A stretch of DNA of 64,000 bases from Sphaerisporangium krabiense (GCF_014200435.1 NZ_JACHBR010000002.1:858501-922500), one strand, 5' to 3'. Counted from the first letter of the stretch, positions 33,417 to 41,645 are shown. The notes: generated by a model not told the origin, from the sequence alone. A program made the numbers and translations.

Positions 33417-34382
33417 TCAGCCTGTGGCGAGGGTGGGGCGGCGGCCGTAGACGAAGTCGTGGTCGATCTGCTGGAGCAGGTCCTGGCCGGTGGCGCGGTT
33501 GGCCCAGGCGTGGGCGTTGCGGGTGTGGAACTCGATGGTCTGGCGGCCGAACTTGGCCCAGTCCTTGGGGGTGGCGTCCAGGTGGTCCTTCAGGATCGCC
33601 AGGGCGTGGTGGCCTTGGGGTTCCAGGTCGTCCAGGGTGAAGGGGTGGCCTTGTTCCATGGCGCGGATGGCGGGGGAGTGGGGGAGGGTGACCAGCAGGG
33701 CGTCGCCGACGTGGCGGCGTAGGAAGTCCACGTCTTCGGGGGTGTGGATCTTGTTGCCGATGACGGCGAGGGGGACCTGGTAGTCGCGGGCGTGTTCGGC
33801 GTATTGGTGGTAGACGCCGATGCCTTGGCGGGTGGGTTCGGCGACCAGGTAGGTCATGTCGAAGCGGGTGAACATGCCGGAGGCGAAGGAGTCGCCGCCG
33901 GCGGTCATGTCGACGATGACGTGTTCGCCGGGGCCGTCGATGAGGTGGTTGAGGTAGAGCTCCACGGCGCCGACCTTGGAGTGGTAGCAGGCCACGCCGA
34001 GGTCGTCTTCGTTGAAGGGGCCGGTGATCATCAGGGCGAGGCCGCCGAGTTCGGGCAGGGTGGTGGTGTGGTGGCGGGTGAAGTAGGGGTCGTCGATGGT
34101 GATCAGGCGGGAGCCGGAGCCGGGTGGGGTGGTCTTGACCATGGCGGCGGCGGAGGGGATGCGGGGGTTGTCGCCGCGCAGGTAGTCCTTGATCGCGGTG
34201 ATGCCCGCGCCCAGGGGGGCGGGCAGCCGGGCGGGGCTCAGTCCAAGGGCCAGGCCCAGGTGCTGGTTGATGTCGGCGTCGATGGCCACCACCGGACCGC
34301 CGGCGCGCGCGGTGTACCGGGCGAACAGCGAGGACAGGGTGGTCTTACCGCTGCCGCCCTTGCCGACGAACGCTACCCGCAC
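33417..34382 (-). CDS. ParA/MinD/CooC-type P-loop ATPase (orphan)
   Basis: The 321-residue SIMIBI-class ATPase begins VRVAFVGKGGSGKTTL, the deviant Walker A (KGGxGKT) of ParA/CooC/NifH relatives, with the switch-type segment VVAIDADINQHLGLALG and Walker B EHVIVDMTAGGD. The layout resembles CooC, the CO-dehydrogenase nickel-insertion ATPase, but there is no CxC metal site and no CO dehydrogenase gene nearby. GTG 34382 has GGGAG eight bases upstream; GTG 34391 is possible. It has its own AT-rich promoter region between a terminator and its start. Role is unknown, with cofactor insertion or positioning the main options. Confidence 0.85.
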   Translation of the reverse strand: MRVAFVGKGGSGKTTLSSLFARYTARAGGPVVAIDADINQHLGLALGLSPARLPAPLGAGITAIKDYLRGDNPRIPSAAAMVKTTPPGSGSRLITIDDPYFTRHHTTTLPELGGLALMITGPFNEDDLGVACYHSKVGAVELYLNHLIDGPGEHVIVDMTAGGDSFASGMFTRFDMTYLVAEPTRQGIGVYHQYAEHARDYQVPLAVIGNKIHTPEDVDFLRRHVGDALLVTLPHSPAIRAMEQGHPFTLDDLEPQGHHALAILKDHLDATPKDWAKFGRQTIEFHTRNAHAWANRATGQDLLQQIDHDFVYGRRPTLATG

Positions 34383-34432
34383 GGGTATCACTCCCTTTAT
34401 TGATTATGAAAACCGTTGCTAGCATACTGAGG

Positions 34433-34483
34433 GCACGACGCCCCTGGGGTGGGAAGGCCCACCTGTCCCCAGGGGCGTCGTGC
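34433..34483 (-). terminator. Strong terminator after the M28 peptidase gene
   Basis: A perfect 17-bp stem (34433-34449 with 34467-34483) starts 38 bases past the M28 stop. It insulates the downstream ATPase gene, whose promoter must lie in the remaining ~50 AT-rich bases (34383-34432). Confidence 0.85.
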
Positions 34484-34521
34484 TGTCGTGCCGTGGTGCG
34501 ACGGTGCCGGGCGGAGTCCGC

Positions 34522-36162
34522 TCAGACGGTGATGCTCCAGCTGTCCAGGAGACCGGTGTCCTGCGAGTACATGTCCGTCACCTGCAGCGTCCAGGTTCCG
34601 GAGGCCTGCTGGGTGACCGGGACCGAGTAGTTGCGGGTGCCGAGGTTGGTGCAGGACGTGCCACCGGCGTTCTTGAGGGTGTAGCTCGTCCCGCTGGGGC
34701 CGAGCAGGCGGATCCGCAGGTCCTCGGAGCAGGTGTGCGTGCCCTTGACGGTGACCTGGACCGGCGAGGCGGCGCTGCCGGAGGCGGTCGAGGTGATCGC
34801 GCTGTTGACGGTCACGTAGTCGTTGAGCGGGTAGTCGGTGTCGTTGGTGAACGACCGGTTGGTGCTCGTGCCGCCGACCGACAGCGTGTACGTCGCGTTG
34901 TGGCTCGCGGTCTCACCGGCTCCGGCGACGGTCACGGTGTAGGTGCCGTCGGGCGTCGTCGCGGAGGTGGCGATGCTCAGGGTCGAGGAGCTCCCCGAGT
35001 TGACCGAGGTCGGGTTGAAGGTCGCGGTCGCGCCGGACGGCAGGCCGGAGGCCACCGACAGGTTCACGCGCTGCGCGGTGCCCGAGGTCGTCGTGGTGCC
35101 GATCGTGGTCGTGGCCGTCCCGCCCGCCTGCACCGTGCCGGAGCCCGGGCTGGCGTTGATCGAGAAGTCACGCTGGGTGGTGCCGCCCACGGCCTGGGTC
35201 CAGATGGCGTACGCCAGGGCGTCGCCCGACCGGTCCAGGTGGGTGTCGCTGATGTTGGACGTCGTGTCGCACGAGGAGTGGTAGCACGAGTCGTACGCGC
35301 GTCCGGCCGTGCCGCCCCACTTCTGGGCCTGCGCGGTGGTCTTGGTCGCGCTCGCGCCGGCCGCCACGCCGGAGGTGGCGATGCCCGCGTTGCGGAACGA
35401 GGCGTCGTCGGAGCGGTTGGCGCCCTCGACGTTCTCCTCGGTCTGCACGTTGATGGAGGTGTAGTACGCCCTCAGGTCGGCGGCGGCCGCGGTGCTGATG
35501 TTGTTGATGAAGTAGCCGCCGTTGGTCGAGCCGACCATGTCGAAGTTCAGGTACTGCTTGATCTTGCTACGCTCGGTCGAGCTGAGCCCGCTGACGTAGG
35601 CGCGCGAGCCGAGGAGGCCCTGCTCCTCGTCGCTCCACCAGCCGAAGCGCACGTGCTTGGTCATCGTCGGCCGCTGCGCCGCCAGGGTCAGCGCGGTCTC
35701 CAGGATCATCGCGGAACCCGAGCCGTTGTCGTTGATGCCCGGGCCGGCCGAGACGCTGTCCAGGTGGGCGCCGGCCATGATGACCTGGTTCTCGTCACCG
35801 CCGGGCCAGTCGGCGATCAGGTTCGGCCCCGCGCCGCTGCTGCAGCCGGGCGTGCAGGCGACGCGCCGGGTGGTGTAGCCCGCGGCCTGCAGCTTCTGCT
35901 CGACGTAGGAGACCGAGGCGGTGTACCCGGCGCCGGTCGACCTGCGGGTGCCGCCGTTCTGGCTGGCGATGCTCTGGAACTGGCTCAGGTGCCCTCTGAT
36001 GTTCGTCACGCTGACGTCCGGGGGCGCCAGGGCGGTGCGGGCGACGGCCTTCGCGCCGTGCCCGGCTCCCGGCGGTGCCTGGGCGATAACGGGGGTCGCG
36101 GCCGCCACCAGGCCCATAAGGGCCATGGCGGCGGTGGCCGCGAGCACAGCTGTGCGCCTCAT
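34522..36162 (-). CDS. Secreted M28 aminopeptidase with Ig-like and P domains
   Basis: This 546-residue exported zinc aminopeptidase has a signal peptide ([19 protein letters not shown], cleavage near IAQA). The M28 catalytic domain carries the di-zinc ligands in GAHLDSV (His 133), NDNGSGS (Asp 145), WWSDEEQG (Glu 179/180), LNFDMVGS (Asp 208) and CYHSSCDT. An Ig-like domain follows (about 330-430). The C-terminal proprotein-convertase P domain spans about 440-546 ([25 protein letters not shown]). It releases N-terminal residues from extracellular peptides. The promoter is probably the TATAAC region at 36372-36377, giving a long leader of about 200 bases. Confidence 0.94.
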   Translation of the reverse strand: MRRTAVLAATAAMALMGLVAAATPVIAQAPPGAGHGAKAVARTALAPPDVSVTNIRGHLSQFQSIASQNGGTRRSTGAGYTASVSYVEQKLQAAGYTTRRVACTPGCSSGAGPNLIADWPGGDENQVIMAGAHLDSVSAGPGINDNGSGSAMILETALTLAAQRPTMTKHVRFGWWSDEEQGLLGSRAYVSGLSSTERSKIKQYLNFDMVGSTNGGYFINNISTAAAADLRAYYTSINVQTEENVEGANRSDDASFRNAGIATSGVAAGASATKTTAQAQKWGGTAGRAYDSCYHSSCDTTSNISDTHLDRSGDALAYAIWTQAVGGTTQRDFSINASPGSGTVQAGGTATTTIGTTTTSGTAQRVNLSVASGLPSGATATFNPTSVNSGSSSTLSIATSATTPDGTYTVTVAGAGETASHNATYTLSVGGTSTNRSFTNDTDYPLNDYVTVNSAITSTASGSAASPVQVTVKGTHTCSEDLRIRLLGPSGTSYTLKNAGGTSCTNLGTRNYSVPVTQQASGTWTLQVTDMYSQDTGLLDSWSITV

Positions 36163-36351
36163 GCGTGTTTTCCTTTCTCGGCGTCCCGCCGCCGCATTGT
36201 CCGACGTGAACGCGGGCAGCGCTCATCGCGCCGTCGCGAAACGCCGGACGGCGCGATGAGTGGGACTGGGGGGTGTGGAGAAATGAATGCTCACAGGCCG
36301 GATATGCGGCCGAGGGCCGAGGCGGGCCGTGGCTCATCCGGCACCGACATA

Positions 36352-36377
36352 ACTCCCGTAGTGGGAGTCACGTTATA
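36352..36377 (-). promoter_or_regulatory. Probable promoter and operator of the M28 gene
   Basis: Minus strand reads TATAAC at 36377-36372, preceded by AGG (extended -10 like). The dyad ACTCCC-GTAGT-GGGAGT (36352-36368) lies immediately downstream, over the predicted start point. It could be an operator or a 5' hairpin stabilising the transcript. Confidence 0.4.
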
Positions 36378-36473
36378 CCTTTAGTACGGGTACGACATGA
36401 TATGGCGCTCCTCGCTGCGTCGTGACGGTCGATCCGACTTGTGCGTGACGGTAGGGCCACGAGAAGGTGTCGT

Positions 36474-36538
36474 ACATCCGTAGCGACATCCGTATATGTA
36501 CGGAAAAGCTACGCGGTGGGGTTGGATACCGTGTATCC
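36474..36538. repeat. Cluster of small direct and inverted repeats in a low-GC island
   Basis: ACATCCGTA occurs twice 12 bases apart (36474-36482, 36486-36494). TCCGTA-TATG-TACGGA (36489-36504) and GGATAC-CGT-GTATCC (36524-36538) are perfect dyads. They lie in a noncoding, AT-richer stretch (about 36340-36640) between the M28 gene and the Cys-rich peptide gene. No transposase or integrase is present. Confidence 0.6.
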
Positions 36539-36652
36539 GGCATGTCAACCTCCACGCGCTTCCGAGCGAACTCGGTTTATGGACCGTTCCGCCACCAAGT
36601 GAGATCGGATTTCATTTGCGTCCCCGGCGGAAGACGCCACCGGCCGTGCCGG

Positions 36653-36838
36653 TCAGCCACAGATGACGGGGTTGCATCCCAAGCCATCACAGCAGTAGGC
36701 GGTGCACGGGGCGCCACCGCACTGCCAGCAGGAGGGGTAGCGGTTCCAGGCGCACGCGCCGGCGAGGCCCGCTGCGCGAATATTCGGGACGAACAGAGCG
36801 AGAAGGCCGGCTCCGAGCCGTTCGAGATTCCGGTGCAT
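36653..36838 (-). CDS. Small Cys-rich peptide (61 residues), possible secreted or modified peptide precursor
   Basis: The product has a helix-forming N-terminal half (MHRNLERLGAGLLALFVPN) followed by a short Ala-rich segment and a C-terminal 35 residues with eight Cys (GAC, PSC, WQC, APC, YCC, LGC, VIC). The split into a Cys-free leader-like part and a Cys-dense core is what one expects of a disulfide-rich or post-translationally modified peptide. The ATG has CGGAG seven bases upstream, and no other frame here looks protein-like. No modification enzyme or dedicated exporter lies next to it. I do not know a named family, though short actinobacterial proteins with a similar ERLG...VP N-terminus come to mind. 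Confidence 0.62.
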   Translation of the reverse strand: MHRNLERLGAGLLALFVPNIRAAGLAGACAWNRYPSCWQCGGAPCTAYCCDGLGCNPVICG

Positions 36839-36856
36839 TAGCCACTCCGCGTTAGT

Positions 36857-36881
36857 CGGGAAGGCCCAACGCTACTTCCCG
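36857..36881 (-). other. Hairpin in the leader of the Cys-rich peptide gene
   Basis: CGGGAAG (36857-36863) and CTTCCCG (36875-36881) form a 7-bp stem with an 11-base loop, about 20 bases before the ATG. It could affect translation, or be the tail of a terminator for the GerW-like gene upstream. Confidence 0.4.
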
Positions 36882-36986
36882 GCAAACCCGAAAGGCAGAG
36901 GGAGAGATGGGGATGCGCAAATGTGTGTAGCGCCGTGCGCCCCCGGCGTACACCATGGGGCGCATTTCGCCCGGGAGAGGTTTCGG

Positions 36987-37322
36987 TCAGCGGCGGCGGA
37001 GGTGGCGGGCGATCAGGATGAGGGCCAGGCCGAGGAGGAGCTGGCCGCCGAGAACGAGGCGGTTGACGTCCAGCGCGGGCTCCCACCGCACCTCGCCGTC
37101 CTTGATGACGTAGGCGCCCGCCGGGCGGGCGATCGCGCCGCCGCCGCCACCCGAGCCGCCGTCCTCCTTGCCCTGCTCCAGCCCGCGGCGCTCCCCGCGG
37201 CCGAAGCCGCCGCCCGCGGAGACGGACACGGCGGGGATCACGGTCACACCGTCCTTCTCGTACGGCTCGCCGTACACGCGCCGCGTCCCGGACAGATGCT
37301 CGAAGAACTCCCGCAGTTCCAT
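36987..37322 (-). CDS. GerW/YtfJ-family protein
   Basis: The 111-residue protein has the YtfJ/GerW pattern: VYGEPYEKDGVTVIPAVSVSAGGGFGRG, a Gly-rich loop (SGGGGGAIARPAGAYVIKDGEV) and a C-terminal membrane helix (LLLGLALILIARHL). In Bacillus the family is linked to spore germination, while in actinobacteria its job is unknown. ATG 37322 follows GGAGG. The same frame is open further upstream, but without a start that fits. It precedes the Cys-rich peptide gene on the same strand by 148 bases. Confidence 0.88.
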   Translation of the reverse strand: MELREFFEHLSGTRRVYGEPYEKDGVTVIPAVSVSAGGGFGRGERRGLEQGKEDGGSGGGGGAIARPAGAYVIKDGEVRWEPALDVNRLVLGGQLLLGLALILIARHLRRR

Positions 37323-37413
37323 GTGCCCGCCTCCGCGTGTGATGATCCGCCTTATGACGCAATCATGCCCCCCCGTGACCGCCCCGCGCGGGCCCGGCGG
37401 TACAACGGAAGGC

Positions 37414-38361
37414 GTGAACGCGCCCCCCGACTCCGGCGGCCTCCTCGGGTACGACGTCCGCCGCCCCTCCGCGCGCGACGTGCCCGCCCTCCACCGGCTG
37501 GTCGCCGCCTGTGACGCCGAGGTCCTCGGCCACCCCGACATGACCGAGGACGACGTGGCCGACGTGGTCGCCGACCCCGCGCTCGACGCCGCCCGCGACG
37601 CCTGGCTGGTCGGCGCCCCCGGCGGCGAGGTCGCGGGCTGGGGCTACGTCCTGCGCCAGGGCTCCGGCGTGGAGGTCGAGGTGTACGCCAGGGACGCCGC
37701 GGTCGCCGAGTGGCTGTGGGGCGCCGTGCTCGGCCGGGCCCGCGAGCTGGCCGCCGAACGGGAGCCGTCCCCGCTCACCGTCGACATCGGCGTCTACCGC
37801 CAGGACGCCGCCAAGCAGGCGTCGGCCGAGCGGCACGGGTTCGCGCCCGCGACGAGCTTCCACCGGCTCCACATCGCCCACGCCGTGACCGACCCCGGCG
37901 ACCTGCCCGGCGTCACCGTCCACCAGGCCGGCGGCTCCGAGGAGCTCATGCGGGCCGCCCACCGGATCCACCAGGAGGGCTTCGCCGAGCACTTCGGCTT
38001 CGTGCCCAAGGGGTTCGACCGCTGGAAGCAGGACTTCGAGGCGTCCAGCACCCACGACTGGTCCCAGCTCCTGCTGGCCGAGGCGGACGGGCGCCCGGCG
38101 GGGATGCTGCTCGGCAGCGACATGTTCGCCGCCGACGAGAACCACGGGTACGTGCGCATCCTCGCCGTCCTCCCCGAGTTCCGCGGGCGCGGCATCGGCC
38201 GCCTGCTGCTGAAGCGGGCCTTCGCCGCCGACGCCCGCCGGGGGAGGGCCGGGACGTACCTGCACGTGGACTCCGGCAACACCACCCCGGCCCTGGACCT
38301 GTACCTGTCGGCGGGCATGCGGCCCGTCCTCGCCATCGACGTCTGGCGCCGCACCCTCTGA
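37414..38361 (+). CDS. Double-GNAT acetyltransferase (MshD-like architecture)
   Basis: This protein of about 315 residues has two GNAT units. The N-terminal unit (YDVRRPSARDVPALHRLV) is degenerate. The C-terminal unit keeps the acetyl-CoA loop EFRGRGIGRLLLKRAF and the VDSGNTTPALDLYLSAGM motif B. Tandem GNATs of this length include mycothiol synthase and antibiotic-modifying enzymes, but the MshD-specific residues cannot be confirmed here. In-frame starts at 37354 and 37375 are also possible. It is divergent from the GerW-like gene. Confidence 0.87.
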   Translation: MNAPPDSGGLLGYDVRRPSARDVPALHRLVAACDAEVLGHPDMTEDDVADVVADPALDAARDAWLVGAPGGEVAGWGYVLRQGSGVEVEVYARDAAVAEWLWGAVLGRARELAAEREPSPLTVDIGVYRQDAAKQASAERHGFAPATSFHRLHIAHAVTDPGDLPGVTVHQAGGSEELMRAAHRIHQEGFAEHFGFVPKGFDRWKQDFEASSTHDWSQLLLAEADGRPAGMLLGSDMFAADENHGYVRILAVLPEFRGRGIGRLLLKRAFAADARRGRAGTYLHVDSGNTTPALDLYLSAGMRPVLAIDVWRRTL

Positions 38362-38368
38362 CCCCGGC

Positions 38369-39778
38369 TCAGCCGCCTCGGCGCAGCAGAGGCAGCGCGC
38401 ACGCCCCGGCCGCCACGGCGGTGACGGCCAGGCCGGTCGCGGTGACGTTCACCGCGTGCGCCGAGGGCGCCAGGCCGAGGAACAGCGACCCGAACGTCGC
38501 CACGCCCACGACCTGCCCGAGTTGCAGCATCGTGGCCATCAATCCGCTGGCGTCCGCCGCGTCACGGGGGGCGACGTTCTGCAGGGCCATGGTCATCAGC
38601 GGGCTGTAGGCCAGGCCGAGCCCGGCGCCCGCCACGGTGAAGGCCACCATGAACCACGGCATGCCGTCCCCGCCGGACGCCAGCGACCAGCCGACGCCCA
38701 GGTATCCGGCCGCCGACGCCGCGAAGCCCACGAGGATCATGGGCCGGTGCAGGCGGGCGGGGACGCGCCGCCAGTTGAGCCCGGCGATCGCGAACCCGGC
38801 CGCGCCCGGCACGAACGACACCCCGGCGGCCAGCGGGCCGTGCCCGAGGCCCGCCTGCAGGTGCAGGGCCACGCTGAACAGGAACCCGCCCCACGTCACC
38901 ATCGCCCCGAACACGCCCAGCGTGGACGGCACCAGGCCGGGGGCCCGCAGCAGCCGCCCCGGGATCAGAGGGTGCCGCGCGCGCCGTTCCACCAGCACGA
39001 ACACCACGGCGAGCACGGCGCTCGCCGCCATCGACCACCGGCCCCAGGCCGGCCAGCCCTGCTCGCGCCCGAGCACCAGCGGGACCACCAGCAGCGTGAC
39101 CGCCAGCGACAGCGTGACCAGACCGGCCGGGTCCAGCCCCCGCTCGCCTGGGGTGTGCGCCCGCGGCAGGGTCAGGAGGCCGACGGCGAGCAGGGCCGCG
39201 CCGATCGGGACGTTGACCAGGAACACCGGGCGCCACGCCATGCCGAGCAGGTCCGCGCTCACCAGCGCGCCGCCCGCCACCTGGCCGGCGACCACGCCTC
39301 CGGCGAGGACGGCCGAGTAGGCGCCGATGGCCTTGACCCGCGCGGCGCCGGTGAAGTGGAGCTGGATGATGCTGAGCACCTGGGGGACCATGAAGGCCGA
39401 CCCCACGCCCTGCGCGAGGCGGAAGGCGATCAGCGCGGCCTCCGAGCCCGCCAGGCCGCAGGCCAGCGAGGCCGCGGTGAACACGGCGAGGCCGATCAGG
39501 AACATGCGGCGCGGCCCGGCCAGGCCGCCGAGGCGGGCGCCGGTGATGAGCAGCATGGCGTACGCGATGGTGTAGCCGGAGATCACGAGCTGGAGCCCGG
39601 AGCCCGAGGCGCCGAGGTCGGCGCGGATCGTCGGGGCCGCCACGTTGACGATCGAGACGTCGAGGATCGCCATGAACTGGCCGGTCAGCACGATGCCCAG
39701 CAGCCACGCGGCCCCCCGCCCCGCGCTGGGGGCCGCCATGCCCGGCGCGGTGGGAGAGGATGTCGTCACAGAGGTCAT
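38369..39778 (-). CDS. MFS drug-efflux transporter (DHA2/EmrB-QacA type)
   Basis: The 469-residue transporter has about 14 helices and the DHA2 signature at the N-terminus (GQFMAILDVSIVNVAAPTI). Motif C-like and GPRRMFLIGLAVF segments follow. Such pumps export drugs and other toxic organics by proton exchange. The ATG at 39778 lies in a 133-base divergent region shared with an XRE-MmyB regulator, the usual arrangement for a ligand-controlled efflux gene. The stop is 8 bases from the stop of the convergent GNAT gene. Confidence 0.92.
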   Translation of the reverse strand: MTSVTTSSPTAPGMAAPSAGRGAAWLLGIVLTGQFMAILDVSIVNVAAPTIRADLGASGSGLQLVISGYTIAYAMLLITGARLGGLAGPRRMFLIGLAVFTAASLACGLAGSEAALIAFRLAQGVGSAFMVPQVLSIIQLHFTGAARVKAIGAYSAVLAGGVVAGQVAGGALVSADLLGMAWRPVFLVNVPIGAALLAVGLLTLPRAHTPGERGLDPAGLVTLSLAVTLLVVPLVLGREQGWPAWGRWSMAASAVLAVVFVLVERRARHPLIPGRLLRAPGLVPSTLGVFGAMVTWGGFLFSVALHLQAGLGHGPLAAGVSFVPGAAGFAIAGLNWRRVPARLHRPMILVGFAASAAGYLGVGWSLASGGDGMPWFMVAFTVAGAGLGLAYSPLMTMALQNVAPRDAADASGLMATMLQLGQVVGVATFGSLFLGLAPSAHAVNVTATGLAVTAVAAGACALPLLRRGG

Positions 39779-39803
39779 GGCGACGATCGTCGTCGCGGCC
39801 GGA

Positions 39804-39840
39804 TACCGGTAACGAGAGCCTGCCGATCCTGGTACCGGCA
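39804..39840. promoter_or_regulatory. TACCGG repeats in the MFS/XRE divergent promoter
   Basis: The palindrome TACCGGTA (39804-39811) and the related TACCGGCA (39833-39840) are 29 bases apart, in the intergenic region controlled presumably by the XRE-MmyB protein. They are candidate operator half-sites. Confidence 0.35.
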
Positions 39841-39911
39841 CCACCTGGCAACCGCGCCGCGGACCGTCCAGGATGGAGTGCGGGTTCGAGACCTGGGAGG
39901 AGGGCGGGGAC

Positions 39912-40871
39912 GTGACGCGGGACGTTGGGACGACGCGGCGGACAGCGCGCGAGCCGGCGGCAGGCCGGCCGGACGAGCCGGAAGCGTCCCGTCCGGGCGG
40001 CGGCGGCGACGTACGGCCGAGGCCGGGCGGGTCGCGGCGGTCGGAGCTGGCGGCGTTCCTGCGCAGCCGCCGCGCGCGCCTGTCACCCGCCGACGTGGGT
40101 CTGCCGCCCGGGCTGCGCCGCCGCACGCCGGGCCTGCGGCGCGAGGAGGTCGCGCAGCTCGCCGGGGTCGGGGTGACCTGGTACACGTGGCTGGAGCAGG
40201 GCCGCAGGATCAACGCCAGCGTGCAGGTCCTCGACGCCGTGGCGCGCACGCTCCGTCTCGACACCGCCGAGCGCGAGCACCTGTACCGGCTCGCCGACGT
40301 GCCCGAGGTGCGGCCGCTCCCCGGATGCGACGCGCTGGAGCCGGAGATCCACGAGATCCTCGCCAACCTGGACCCGCTGCCCGCGGCGGTCTACAACACC
40401 CGCTACGACCTGCTGGCCTGGAACGTCCCCTACGCCGCGCTGTTCCCCGGCCTGGTCCGCGGCGAGCCGCCCGGGCGGAACGCGATCTGGCAGTGCTTCA
40501 CCTGCCCCACCTGCTGCAACCCCTTCGTGGACGCCGTGGACGAAAGGGCGCTCATGGTGGCCACGCTGCGCGCCGGGTTCGTCCGCCACCTCGGCGAGCC
40601 GTCGTGGGAGGACTTCGTGCGACGGCTGTCGAAGGAGAGCCCCACCTTCGCCGCGATGTGGGCCGACCACGAGGTGGCGCGGCCGGGCACCCGGATGAAG
40701 ATCTTCCAGCATTCGGTGGTCGGCACGGTGCGCGCCAGATCCACGAGCATGGCCCTGGCGACGCCCCCGGAGACCCGCATGGTCGTCTACACCCCGATGG
40801 ACGAGGAGAGCCGCGCCCGCATCACCTGGCTCATGGACCACCCCGAGGCCCGCCCCGACCACACCCACTGA
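39912..40871 (+). CDS. XRE-family regulator with MmyB-like ligand domain and CxxCxxCC cluster
   Basis: The 319-residue regulator has an N-terminal disordered tail, an XRE HTH (SELAAFLRSRRARLSP ... RTPGLRREEVAQLAGVGVTWYTWLEQGR) and a C-terminal MmyB-like domain that in relatives binds a small hydrophobic ligand. Unusually, the domain begins WQCFTCPTCCNPF, with four Cys (195, 198, 201, 202), a CxxCxxCC pattern fit for metal or disulfide chemistry. GTG 39912 follows GGGAGGAGGG. It is divergent from the MFS pump gene, which it probably represses or activates in response to the exported compound. Confidence 0.9.
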   Translation: MTRDVGTTRRTAREPAAGRPDEPEASRPGGGGDVRPRPGGSRRSELAAFLRSRRARLSPADVGLPPGLRRRTPGLRREEVAQLAGVGVTWYTWLEQGRRINASVQVLDAVARTLRLDTAEREHLYRLADVPEVRPLPGCDALEPEIHEILANLDPLPAAVYNTRYDLLAWNVPYAALFPGLVRGEPPGRNAIWQCFTCPTCCNPFVDAVDERALMVATLRAGFVRHLGEPSWEDFVRRLSKESPTFAAMWADHEVARPGTRMKIFQHSVVGTVRARSTSMALATPPETRMVVYTPMDEESRARITWLMDHPEARPDHTH

Positions 40872-40951
40872 CCGCACCCACTGACCGCACGGCGAACGCC
40901 TCTCCGGTGACCGCCGGCTCTCTGTCCATGGCGATCTCCGCCAGGTACCGT

Positions 40952-40971
40952 CTTGGTCGACGATGACCGAG
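40952..40971. promoter_or_regulatory. Dyad upstream of pnuC
   Basis: CTTGGTC (40952-40958) and GACCGAG (40965-40971) are inverted repeats with one mismatch, 20 bases before the pnuC ATG. This is a plausible operator for an NAD-salvage regulator, but no regulator gene is adjacent. Confidence 0.3.
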
Positions 40972-40991
40972 GGAGACCCCTGGGAGCCGAC

Positions 40992-41645
40992 ATGTCACCG
41001 CACGAGCTGCTGGGACGCCTCCTGCAACCGGCCTTCGCCCTCGGCGGCACGCCCACCACATGGGCGGAGCTGCTCGGTTTCGCGACCGGCGTGGTCACCG
41101 TGTGGCTCGTGGTCAGGCAGAACATCTGGAACTGGCCCATCGGCATCGCCAACGTGGTCCTCCTCGGAATGATCTTCCTGGACGGAGGGCTGTACGCCGA
41201 CGCCGGTCTCCAGGTCGTGTACGTGGCGCTCCAGCTCTGGGGCTGGTGGTCGTGGCTCCACGGCGGTCAGGGCCGCGCTCACCTGGTCCCACGGCGCACC
41301 TCCCGGGCCGAGTGGCGCCGGCTGTCCCTCGCGGGGATCGCGGTCACCGGCCTGCTGACCTGGGCCCTCACCGTCCGGACCGACTCCGACGTGTCGTTCT
41401 GGGACGCGGTGACGACGACCCTCTCGCTCATGGCGACCTACGGCCAGAGCCGCAAGCTGCTGGAATCCTGGTGGCTGTGGATCGCCGCCGATCTGGTGTA
41501 CATCCCCCTGTACGCCTACAAGGGGCTGTACCTGACGAGCGGCCTGTACGTCCTGTTCCTCGCGTTGTGCGTCGCGGGCCTGGTGACGTGGCGGCGTGAC
41601 GTGCCCGTCCGGCCGGTGGTCGTTCCCGTGGAGGCCACGGGATGA
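40992..41645 (+). CDS. pnuC: Nicotinamide riboside transporter PnuC
   Basis: This 217-residue membrane protein has about seven helices and PnuC signatures: NIWNWPIGIANVVLLGMIF, GLYADAGLQVVYVALQLWGWW and ESWWLWIAADLVYIPLYAYKGLYLTSGLY. PnuC carries out facilitated diffusion of nicotinamide riboside; a kinase traps the substrate inside. ATG 40992 follows GGGAG. Its stop overlaps the NadR-type gene (ATGA), so uptake and trapping are translationally coupled. Confidence 0.94.
   Translation: MSPHELLGRLLQPAFALGGTPTTWAELLGFATGVVTVWLVVRQNIWNWPIGIANVVLLGMIFLDGGLYADAGLQVVYVALQLWGWWSWLHGGQGRAHLVPRRTSRAEWRRLSLAGIAVTGLLTWALTVRTDSDVSFWDAVTTTLSLMATYGQSRKLLESWWLWIAADLVYIPLYAYKGLYLTSGLYVLFLALCVAGLVTWRRDVPVRPVVVPVEATG

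Noticed and set aside
34384-34432. Fur/Zur-like half-site (ATGAAAACC / GGTTTTCAT) before the CooC-like ATPase gene
   Set aside because: Only a half-site is visible and no dyad can be built around it. Too weak to call.
36373-36555. A 60-residue open frame on the minus strand in the low-GC island
   Set aside because: No ribosome binding site, no recognisable composition or motif, and it covers the dyad cluster. I regard it as chance.
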